A stretch of DNA of 64,000 nt from Apostichopus japonicus. Taxonomy: Eukaryota > Echinodermata > Holothuroidea > Aspidochirotida > Stichopodidae. Under the pieces are notes generated by a model. It made no database searches. It worked only from the letters and a program-made list of their open reading frames with translations, and was not told the DNA's origin. The translations under genes and the position numbers were made by a program. The stretch lies in contig NC_092574.1 of assembly GCF_037975245.1 (NCBI RefSeq), positions 22,037,713 through 22,101,712 on the forward strand, written 5' to 3'. Shown here piece by piece: positions 41,901 to 53,900 of this stretch; position 1 is the first letter of the stretch, and each line of letters starts with the position of its first letter.

Positions 41901-44900
41901 AGTCTGTTGACTTATTTCATCCCAACGTATTTTTCTCTCAACAGCATGGCGTCACTCCAATCATTTGGGCAGCGGGACGAGGGCATGCGGATGTTGTCAG
42001 AGCATTGCTTCGCCAGGGCGCCAAGGTTAACTCGGCAGATAAGGTAAAAAAACACCAACAGCTTAAAATAGAACTGCATGTAAACATAATTCTAATATGA
42101 ACCCCTTAAAAAGGCATATGAGTAAATGCTTGAGGTAAGTGACAAAGGAATAATTAATCCGGTCTCAAATAGCGAAATGCTATGTTAAAAGGTGCACAAT
42201 GCAATACAAGTGCAAAGACCTTGTAGTACTTTGGAGAAGGTCCGAACACTTCAAAAGTGCTACACAAAAGTTGACTACATTAATGTTCCTTGTATGAGAG
42301 GAGAGATCACAGCAACATGTAAGTAAAGATGGTCCCAGTATATTTAATAGCCCATAATTTTTTTCCCCTTTATTTTGCTCACAAAATATATTTCATCTTT
42401 TCTTTCGTAATGAACCAAAATATGACCAAAGAGAAATCAGCTGGGTCTATACAGTTACTTGCGTACAAAGTTCAAGATGATTAGATTCTATGTACGGGAA
42501 TGTATGAGCAAGTTAATCAAGTCTCAAAGCACCAAATTTAGCTGTACAATTTCTACAGTGTGGCTAAACATCAAGAGATAATCTAACTGGCGTGTTACTA
42601 AATATATATTTAATAATAATTTAATAATAAATACTACAATAATCTGCCTACAAAAATTGGCTTTTCATAGTGTTTTTACAGTATTTTGAAATTAAAGTGA
42701 AGTACTAGCAACAGTAATCACTTGACCTTGCTGATTCCAAAATTAATTGACTTCTTGCTCAATCTTTGTCACTTCAAAATTGTGGAACGTAAGGCATATG
42801 TCTCAGCTGACTACCAATGATATGAAAATGATACTTCTAACATAGCTAGAGAAATGTATCTTGTTATTATGATGATTTTTTTTAAAAGCATTTTGACCAG
42901 TTGAGTAGCATGTATAATTGTAGCATTGTTTCTGCACAATAATATTAAGTCCAGGCTATAGAACTAGTTTTCATCATAACGTTTAGTAATGAAAGAGAAC
43001 CAGATGCTTTTGAAATTGTGAAAAGATAATTATACTCTACATATAAGCTGCAAGGGACTTAAGACAGAAATCCTGCTTGTATGCGGAACAGCAGTTTTAA
43101 TGGGGGTCTGTTGTACAGTGAAACATAAGCCTCTTACAGTATATTCAATGGCCAGAATTTATTCATCTACCGTCACGAATGCTATCAAAACCGTTTGAGG
43201 AATTCCTGCTGAGCGAAGAATTAAGACAACCAAATTACATAAGTGGTTCACCAGATATGTCACCAAGGAGAAGTAATACACAGTGCCTGCCATTAATGTG
43301 ATTATGTGTTAGGAACGGATCCGTGTCCTGGGGTGAAGAGATTTCAATCCAGGATGCCACCTTCATTGGAGAATGCTTGTCGTCACTTTCACCTAGAGCT
43401 GTGCATTAATTACCGCACAAGTAGAGTGTGTATATCATACATACTTTAATAGTGATATTACTGGACAAGAAACTGCAGAGATGAGATATGAAATATATGT
43501 AAAGATTTTAAGCATGATGAGAATGTTGATGAAGATTTACTTCAGGTATTCATATTTCCTTCCCTCCAATCTCTAGGAAATTTACCCACACCTCCCAAGG
43601 ATTACTCGAAATAGGAAATAGCCGTTGATTGAATTGGTCAAAATAATAGGCCCTCATAGAGTTTTTCATCACATGAACATGACAAGAAGCCTGGGCCAAA
43701 TTTAGCTTCGTGACGGGCCGGGCGGGGGGGCCTGGACGATTGTTGGGACCCTTTTCAAAGAACCCATTCCGGGTAATGCACATATTTGTTAGTTATAGGT
43801 AATGTTAGACCATGTGTATAATGACAGTGCTGTAATATAAGCTTCTAGGTATCACTACAGTGTTAGGACTACAGTTTGTGTTATGCTCATAGCAGCAGCA
43901 TTTGGTATTGCTTTATAGTGTAATTGAATACCACATTTACAAGCACGTCTAAGGTATCTAGAGAGGGAGGGGGGGGGGGTTTGAGATTGTTGTAGTAGCT
44001 GTTGTTTACGATATATATCATATCCCCCAACTATTGACAACAATTGAAATGTCAAAATATATGGACCCCCTAAGTATTGGGGGCGTGGGATCATGGCCAT
44101 GTTGGCCTGCACTAACTCCAGCACTGCAAATAGCAAGTTACCGATCCATTCTTCAAAGTTTATTTTATAGTCTCATTTCTCAAATATTCATTACTTGTAA
44201 AAAGGCAAATGGGAAAATTCACATTTTTTTTCTCATCATTTGAAGAAAAAGTCGACTAGTGAAGCTAACAAACTGCATCATTTTGGGAATTTAGTAACAA
44301 ATAGTGTTGATCTACCAAAAATCAGCCAAAAATGCTGACTTAAAGCAGCATTTTGCGTTGGGTCGCTTTTTTCCACTTTTTTAACATGTGCATCGATTTT
44401 TTTACATGTATCAATCATAAAACAGCAATCTAAGATACCATCCAAGTTTCACCCTGCCAAGAGCGTTAATTAGCGAGTAATTAACGATTTATGTCGATAA
44501 ATGAGAAGAGTGTCCTCGACAAATTTCACAGTTAAAATTAATCGCATACAATTCCGCCAAACCCACTAGTTTGAATTCAACCAATCAGAGATGCAGGTTT
44601 AGTTATGAGCCGTTGCTAAAAATAGATTCAAGACTTCGCGTTGGTTGTACTAGGGAGTTGTTATGCAACTCCCTGGTACAACTGCCATATAGACTTTACA
44701 CAAATCAAGCGTGGTGTTATATTACGTATCTGTCAATGACGTTCGTAGTGTTTAAATATTCATATTATGGGCGAGGTTTATTGGGTTCCCAACGGAAAAT
44801 ATCTTGGAGAACAACAAAGTTGAAAGTTGCAAATTTTCGACTTTTATGCCACCATTTGAAGTAAAATATAAATAGATTAGCTAGTTATGTATGTCGTTAT

Positions 44901-47900
44901 GGCAAAGTGGAATCAGTGAGGTTGAGAAAAATCATAGAAAATGACGCAAAATGCTGCTTTAAAGTGAAAGCAAGTTGACGATAACTTGCCATCCTGTTAT
45001 TTGGAAAATAGACAGTGCTAGGAAATAATATTTAGTCAAAGCGAAAAATTTGTGCAGTTTTCTCTTCTCTCTCTGCTGGTGGTAATAGTTAGACAGTATC
45101 ATTATTAATAGTTTGATTACATGAAGGTAATTCTCTTGCACCACCTTGACATACTGTTGGTAGTGTCCTGGTATTCATTAATCAGGTTAACCTAGGAAAG
45201 AGAAATTATGGTGTATCTACTATGCTGGTAGTAGTGAATTGTAATCGGTAGCTATTTTAAGCTCCAGTGTCCTCTTGTGTTGTCTACTAATATTGAAAGA
45301 GGTCAACATTTCAATTTTTTTTTTTTTTTATTGATTCTCGTAGTAGTGAATTGTAATCGGTAGCTATTTTCAGCTCCACTCAACCCTTGTGTTGTCTACT
45401 GATATTGAAAGAAGTCAACGTTTTCACTTTTTTTTATTTATTAATTCTCATTTGGTTTGTTCATGTGTATTTGAAGCTTGTTACCCTGCTATTACAAAGC
45501 ATTTTGACGCTCAACTGGAAGGGAGGGGGATGGGTAGGGGCAGGGGTAAGGAGTACTGCGAAACGGCAAGGCAAGACGGGAGGAGTTTTACCAGCCAAGA
45601 CTGCCAATTAACAATGACCCACTTACCTGTCTCTGCACAACTACATCCCTATCACTATCTATAGTAATGTCGATTTGGTTAATAACCCTTAGTACATGAT
45701 CTCCCCTGGCGTATTTAATGACCAATTCTGAGTGTACATACTTCCCTAATAGCCGTCGTTATATTACATTCAATACGCATTCTGACTCACTCAAAACTAC
45801 AAGTTGTCACATTAGCATGCACTGTATAAAGTCACCATTGGACGATATGTATGCTGTTTCATGATCTAGTCTTTAGGTAAAGTATATCTTTGGTTTTTTG
45901 ATATATTGCATTACAACTGCATGAATAAACTGCATGGTTACATTTATGGATAGTAACCACATCACAAGTATCTGCAGAAATGATATTGACAGCAGTGATA
46001 CCCTATTAGCTCTTGTTTTGCGTATCGTGTCCCAAAGGTAGGTGAGCGATACGCACAGTGTAAATTGTATGTGTAGACTGCTGATTAGGTTTCACTCTAG
46101 CGTCTACATTCACAATTTTAGGACCTGAAAAGGGTAAAACAGTGTGAACTTCTCGTCATAGGGAATTGAACTTATTATTAATAACATGTACCTCAATTAG
46201 CACCGTACACAGTACTGCAGATGCTTCCATAGTAAGTTTTAGAGCGACACAGAGTCATATTATTTATGAGTCTGTCCTCAACTTTGTTGGTCTTCTCCAA
46301 AATTCTGATTGGTCTTAACAAATTGATTTGTTAATTTCATTTCATTTCCCGTACACACTTAAATTGGATACATCATCATGCTACAGTGTAGTGGTACACA
46401 TGTCTCGTAGAATTACCATCTGACAAATTCCTCCCATTTCTACTCTGTTCTCCCTCCCTCTCTGCTCTCCCCTTCTGCTTATCTCTCTTCCTCCCCCCCC
46501 CCCCCCCTCATCCCACCCCTCGATCCATATCCCATTCTCCTGATCAAGTTATTATTCCATACTCTAATAAGTTATTATTATATACTGTTGTAAGAAACAT
46601 TTAATTCAATATCCAAGAGCTTAACCTTCTTCATATTACAGTCAAGTGGTAAGAAATAATGAAAGGTTTTATACATACTGTAGTGAATGCCAATTAGCTT
46701 AATGTAACCTGTATTGTGTTACAAAAAACAAGAATACTGAATTACAATTTGGCAAAAAAAAGGACCTTAATTCTTACTGATTAATGCATGTTACTCCATT
46801 TGCTGATGATGTTAACAAGTTAGTTTTCAAGACCTGTTAAGCTATCCATCAAGCTTTCTGAGTCATCACTAATGGAAATTAAGGTTTTGAAAATTTATCA
46901 CCAGAGTTAAAGTTCCTCGTTGAAGAAGTGGCACTTAGAATTTGACATTTATCTTAATTGCTGTACTGATCTCAAGGAATCGCATTTTCAAAATGTCAAA
47001 TTTCATAATCATGAATTTACTTTTGCATTATTACCATAAAGTCAAATTTTCATTTTTCATACATCATAATTTCAATAGTGTATGGAATAGTTGTTGCAGT
47101 TGCTTATAGCAACCAAGACTAAATTGATGCAATAATGCTGGGATTTGGCATTTCCAACTACCAATTTTCTAAATTTCTAAATGTTAAATTTATGAACTCT
47201 CTTTAAATTCCACCTTCCTCTATGGCAGCCCCCTCCCCCCCCCACCATGGCTGCCACATTGACAGTCTGACATGTTCTTGTATTTCCCTCAAAGTAATAT
47301 AAAGTTACCCGTAATGCTCTGAGCAACTTGAATCGGAAAGAAATCTGAGCACAAAACAAACGTTCTAGACACTCTGAGTGTTAGAATGAGCAGGGAGGTC
47401 GATGACTGGAGGGGTCCGGTAATTAGAGGTTAAAAGGTTATCAGTTCACTCTAGACATTGTAGAACGTGCATGCTGAGGTTGTGAGGAGACAGGTAAGCT
47501 TGTCAATTGTAAACATCTAAACCCGGTTAAATTATGGAGTATTTCCCTCAAAGTAACATAATGTTACTCTTTAATGTTTGGTCTGTATATTGAGTGTGAA
47601 GGAAATGCCAGTCAATATCTGTTTTGTACATTATACATAATATTACTCATCAAACTATAAACTATCACAGTTGTAAAAAAGTATGTCACAAAATTTATGA
47701 ACTGTCATAACTGTCATAAAAGATGACAGTGGCATTGTTTGAGGAAGTAAAGAATGCAGAATTCATTCCTGATATTTTCCTTCTTATTGTCTCTATATCC
47801 AGAATGTTTAATCTGTGTCTTCTTTGAATATTTTCCGTAAGATCTATGTCATATTTTTTTTCTTCTCTTTTCTTTCAAATGGGTAAATTATATCTACCTT

Positions 47901-50900
47901 AATCTCCCTGCTGGAGGGGAAATATGAGTTTTGACTCATTTTAATTTCTTGTTAAATATTAAAAAAAAGAAAAAAAAGTAATCATTGCTGGAATATAGCA
48001 AGGTATATGTGTAATATCTACGGCTTCATTAAAATAATATAAACGAGGGCTCTGAAATAGGAGATTGCAAGAAATTAAGCGAGGAAAAAATTGTCTAAAA
48101 TTAGCAATGGCTTGTCAGAGTTTATAATGATGGAATCATTGAAAACCATAATATCTGCTCTCTCCTTTTTTTTTACAATTTTTTTTTTTAGGTCAAATTT
48201 ATGAGTGTGTGTAAATAATGCCTTAAAGGTTCAAAGTGTGTGTTGAAAGAAAGACACCAAATGAGTTCAGATTTCTCATTTAAGATTTTCTAAAAATAAG
48301 TGAAATATACACGCGAGGATTTTCTGTCAAGGATAGCATGTGGTAAAAACAGATAATAACGTGCATAATCTTGGTGCATGTAAACGTGAGACTGGTAGAC
48401 TCGAAAGAGACGAGATGTAACAGACGGCTCAAAATGTAGGTGGCATAGTGATAGCAGTAAATCTTAAAGGGACAGTCTGCTGGCTGATCTTTAATGCTTA
48501 TTAAAAGTATGAGAGACCCTTCTATTTTTGTTTCCAAGTAAACTGTATTCCCTACCTAAGTTATATAAAAAGTAAGTAAACTTTAATCAACAACATAGAA
48601 CTGGCTGGGGAATTTAAAAAAATAATAATAATAAAAAATTTAGCATAAAGATTTATTAGCTGTAAAAGATTTGCACCAGTGATCTCAGGAGTACTGTAAA
48701 CCAGGGTAGATTTTTGATATTAATTTCAACTTTTTGATTTATCCAAATATAACATCACAAGTTGGGAATTCATAAGTTTAGAGAACTAATTATTATGCAG
48801 AGAATATAATAGACTTTCCTGATATAATTAAAGGGGTTTAATTTTGCGTCCGAACATCGACAGTGACAAGAGAATCAACTTTCGCGTACTATATGTATTC
48901 ATTTTTGACTGTATGAAACTAAAATATAAAACTTATAACTTATATGCATCTTTATATATTTTTGCAGTGATGTTAAGTGTCTACATAGTATAACAGGGCT
49001 ATTTACATATAAGCCTCAAAAGGGGCACAGCAAATATGCCATTGGTAGGTTCCAATGGTTAAGGGCATTATGGTGAATGGGAAGGGCATGACAGCAAAAA
49101 TGAACATGAGGAAGAGCACTGACAGCATTTCTCGTCTACGCAGCACTGCGTCATTTGAGGAGCAGTAAAAGTGTCTAACCAGACCATTTCATAATGGATA
49201 CAGTGCAAATACAAGTATCAGACTACAAATACAAGTATCGAAGTACAAATTGTTATTTTTTTCAGAACGAAAGTTTTATTTACAGTTTTATGTACAGTTT
49301 TACTTAGTTTTCTTTACAGTTTATAAATAGTTTTATTTACAAGTCATGTGTACAGACAGTGTTCAGTCAGTACATGACTAATACTTAGAAGAACAAGATG
49401 CTGATGGCTTGGATCTCCTTGCTGATTCCCAAAATCTATCTAATCCTCTGTTAGGTCTGAAACTAGAGGATGCATAGCATAAAAACCAAAACTGTTCTAC
49501 CAAATATTCATGAAAAATATTTACAAATTAGGAAATTTTCTACAGTGCTTATAAACATGATATTACTACCAGTCTTTGGCTTTTTGCTACTACCGGTTCG
49601 ATTAATGAGGACATTGAATGTGAACTCCAGGCCATGGTTTATTTCAAGCTAGATTTATTTCTTCTATCCTATCAATCACTAAACCATATTTTCTCCATAT
49701 TCTGTCGTAAATGTTAAGACAGCAGATGATTTATCAGCAAAGTGCCTCACAATTCATCAAAACCAACGCAAGTAGAAATCATAGAAAAATTAAATCTCTA
49801 TTTTTTTTCCATTTCATTAGCACAATTTCAATCCATCATTATGAATATTAGAAAATATGTGAGTTTAAAATATCAATACTACAGATTCTGTAATAAAGTA
49901 TAAATTAATTAATTCTCTTCAAAAGGAATTATACGATCACACACTGAATGACATTTGGAAGGTATAGACTCTTTTATAGAAACATGTTTTGTTTATACTA
50001 AATTAATACACTTTGACATTGTTTATGGGAGGAGGGGAGGGGGAGGGGGAAGGTGGTATAATGGGATTGTGAGGTTTCTTTTGAAAGGTATGTGCAGCTT
50101 TTTTTCAGTGAATCTGACAGTTTATCTACCTACCTAACTAGCTAGCTCTCTATCTGTCTGTCAACATTTTGCAACATATATTTCTTCTCATATGTCGTTT
50201 CTTGAATGTTGCTGAAACATGGATCCTTGAGCAATTGACATGAATTGCATCGTTCAGCATCTGTAGGTCAAATGTCACATAGGGGATATTTGATGTCATT
50301 TACCTAAAAGACACGAAATGATTAGTATCTTCACCCAAAGATCCGCATCTTCGTTCACTAATATCCAGGCTAAATTGTTTAGCATTTTTTCTGGTTGTCC
50401 TGGCCTTACATTTTGGTCGACCGATCAGCAAATGTTTTTGTCCGTAAAAATAACAATGACAAATATTTACACTGTAGCAAAGATGTAGGTTTGATGCATA
50501 GAACACCTACTAGCAATTTATCATTTGATTTATTTGGGGATATTTAGTTTTCAGTGCAAGATCTGCATTTGATGTAAAACTCATCTTCTGCCAGACAACC
50601 TCCACAGCGGAGTTTGGTTGTCCGAAATTGAAATTTGGTCGTCTTAGACAAATGGACTACCATTAGGAATTTACCCTGATAACTTTGAAATTGGTCCAGG
50701 AATTCAGTTTTTCCTAGGTCAAAACTGAATGAGACTTCTATGGACAAACTAGACGTTTATGTTATAGATGAGTTGTCCATGTATCGCATTAAACCAGGTT
50801 CAAGTAAAAACAAACCTTGGTTTTATAAATTACCATTTACCTGTTTTTTATTCCAGCCGTAGAGAATTAAGGATGTGGAAAAAAATTAGGGTTTGTGTTA

Positions 50901-53900
50901 GTATATATAGCTCATGATTACAAACTGCTTCCCATGTAGGCTGCACATCTCTTTATTAACTGATAGCAATGAAGCAAGGCAACGTTTGTTAACTGTTTCC
51001 TCTAGCGAAATAAAAGTGTTTCAGTTTGTAATTAAGTCTTGCTGACATGAGGTGAAAGAAGAACGGGGATATAATTTCATCGTTTTTTAGCCCCCAATTT
51101 TTGATTAGGCGTTATTTATCAAACTTGTCACATAGACTGCCTGTGCAATTTTTGGCCCCAGTCTTTACTCATATATTCAACCCTAGGTGACAGCATCGTT
51201 TTCATGCCTTCAAATATTACTTTTATTACATGTTTCATTTTCTGGGTTAATTACAGCCGGTCGTGATAAAGGGGTCATATTTCATTTCACATTACTTGAG
51301 GGACTGATGAAGTCATCAATGTTAAAATGTATTGAGCATGTCGTCGAAAAAAAAAAAATCCATTTATACACAGTTCTGCTTTCTATACTTTTCTGTTCAC
51401 CCGGCAGTTCTGCTTTGGCAATCTGACGATCGTAAGCCTTATTTTCAAGTTTGTACAAACGTAAAATGGTAACGTGTCAACGGTTTTAATTTTACACCAT
51501 CCATGCCTTTAAAGTGGTATTAAATGTGTCATTGACTTGGTTTAAATTTGACACCATGCATGCCCTTAAAGTGGTAATGTGTCATTGGTTTTAATTTTTC
51601 ACCATCCGTGCCCTTAAAGTGGTAATGTGTCATTGACTAGGTTTAAATTTGACACCATCCATGCCCTTAAAGTGGTAATGTGTCATTGACTTGGTTTAAA
51701 TTTGACACCATCCATGCCCTTAAAGTGGTAATGTGTGATTGACTTGGTTTAAATTTGACACTATCCATGCCCTTGTGGTAAAGTGTCATTGGTTTTAATT
51801 TGACACCATCCATGCCCTTACAGTGGTAATGTGTCATTGGTTTTAATTTGACACCATCCATGCCCTTACAGTGGTAATGTGTCATTGGGTTTAATTTTAC
51901 ACTATCCATGCCCTTAAAGTGGTAATGTGTCATTGGCTTGAGTTACATTTGACACCATCCATGCCCGTAAAGTAGTAATGTATCATTGGTTTTAATTGTA
52001 CATCATCCATGCCCTTAAAGTGGTAATGTGTCATTGACGTGGTTTAAATTTGACATCATCCATGCCCTTGTGGTAAAGTGTCATTGGTTTTAATTTGACA
52101 CCATCTATGCCCTTAAAGTAGTAATGTGTCATTGACTTAGTTTTAAGTTTACACCATCCATGCCCATAAAGTGGTAATGTGTCATTGGTTTTAATTTTAC
52201 ACTTTACATGCCCTTAGTGGTATTGTGTCATTGGGTTTTATTTTACACCATCCAATCCATGCCCTTACAGTGGTAATGTGTCATTGACTTGGTTTTAATT
52301 TGACACCTTTCATGCTCTTAAAGTAGTAATGTGTCATTGACTTAGTTTTATGTTTACAACATCCATGCCCTTAAAGAAGAAAGAACTTATTAGAGAACAA
52401 GTTCATTGTTGTTTTTTTCAAGTTCAGAGGATGAAGGAGATTAGCATATGTGGTGGTGGCATCTTGTACACAAACTGGAAGTCGGTGATGGAAACTATAT
52501 AAAGCCATAAAATTAAAAAAAAAATTGTTTCTGTGTAATTGCTTTCAAGGAATCAACTAATTTCTATTCCTAGATTATTTATGGCTTACTACAAAGACTA
52601 TGCATATTGTCATTACATACATTCCGATCATTAAAGAGTAAGGGGGAGGGAGGTGGGGGATGACAAATCTGCTGACGATCATTTTCCTTCTTGTGCATTT
52701 TAAATAATTCAATGAAAGGTGATTGAACCCCAATCCCTTACCCATCCTTCCCCCCTCTCCCCATTATCAATCTTTCTCTATGTCCTCTAAATGTAATAAC
52801 ACTTGTTGTAGCATATATGTATACTACATCATCAGTGCACTTCATATGCTAATTTGTAACTGTTTCAGTGGTCCCTTTGCTAAACATTTTCTGTAATTGG
52901 TATAACCTCCCACCCCCCCTCTCCCCCCCCTCCAAATCCATCACCACTCATAATAACAAATCGACTCATTAGCTCTATGGCAGTAAAATGATTTGTCTAG
53001 TACAGTGTATATATGAAAAGTGTATTTTAGTATTGTCTTGGATTTTTCAAAATGAAGCATTTTTAACTTCCAAACATTTAAATGTTCAAGAAACATATAT
53101 ACCTAAGGCTAAAATGATGCTTAAGTTTGTGTGACGGGACAAAGACACATCACATACATATTGATAAATCCAGCCGTGATTCAAATTCTTCTTCAGTGAT
53201 GGGATAGTGATGGCAGACAATGCCTGCATCACTGAATAAAGAATCCACATTTGTTTATTGGTTCATTCTCTAATTGTAGGGCATATGTCCTCTGAAACTT
53301 CAAGTACCAATGGTTCTTCCATTTAGACGGTGGGGATGTTTTTGCATGTTTAAAATGGTGGCAGTTTGACATATTCAATTCTATAAGGAGTCCTTTATGT
53401 TTTTGTCAGTTCCTTGGAGGATTTTATCAGAATTTAATGCTGAGATTATGAAAAAGTAATAATATATTTATGCACATTTTATTGGTATATACATATTACT
53501 GTAATTAAACACATATTATTATTCAAGCCTTTGTTGTTCTATGTTGGTGTGAGGGGGGGGGGGGATGTCATCCCTGGAATAATCTAAGTGATAATATTTA
53601 GAATTCTAATTTCCTTATCTCTTTTGTTTCACAGATACTTTTTAATGGAAATATTCTATTTAGTTCTTTGCTGCATCATTCCATTGTTTGTTTGTGATTC
53701 ACTTGAAATTTTTAAGTGAGCAACACCATAAAAGTCTAAAACCTGGTAAAGTGCTTTGGTAAAATGCCTTGGCTTTTTGCTCTTTATTAAGAAAATAGTC
53801 ATATCAGATAAAGGTTATCTGAATCAACATCAAAGTGAGATGAATGTAATTTATAAAACCTTTCATCTTTTCACTTGTATTTTACAGTACGGTACCACTG

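Larger units (their letters stand above)
37540..41944 (+). other. Intron before ankyrin repeat 4
   Basis: Contains a short near-perfect palindrome (38153-38185), several G-rich low-complexity stretches near 38620-38950 and a U2 snRNA-like pseudogene (41137-41270). No gene was recognised. Confidence 0.55.
42044..53887 (+). other. Intron between ankyrin repeats 4 and 5
   Basis: About 11.8 kb. It holds the TTAA-flanked inverted-repeat element (44340-44962), a 112-nt tandem duplication (45231-45454), paired inverted repeats (46020-46118), a C run near 46494-46507 and the minisatellite 51473-52372. No genes were recognised. Confidence 0.6.

Noticed and set aside
51667-51933. Repeats resembling a CRISPR array or a repetitive protein
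   Set aside because: There are no unique spacers of constant length. It is a eukaryotic minisatellite with contiguous units, and the ORF is an artefact.
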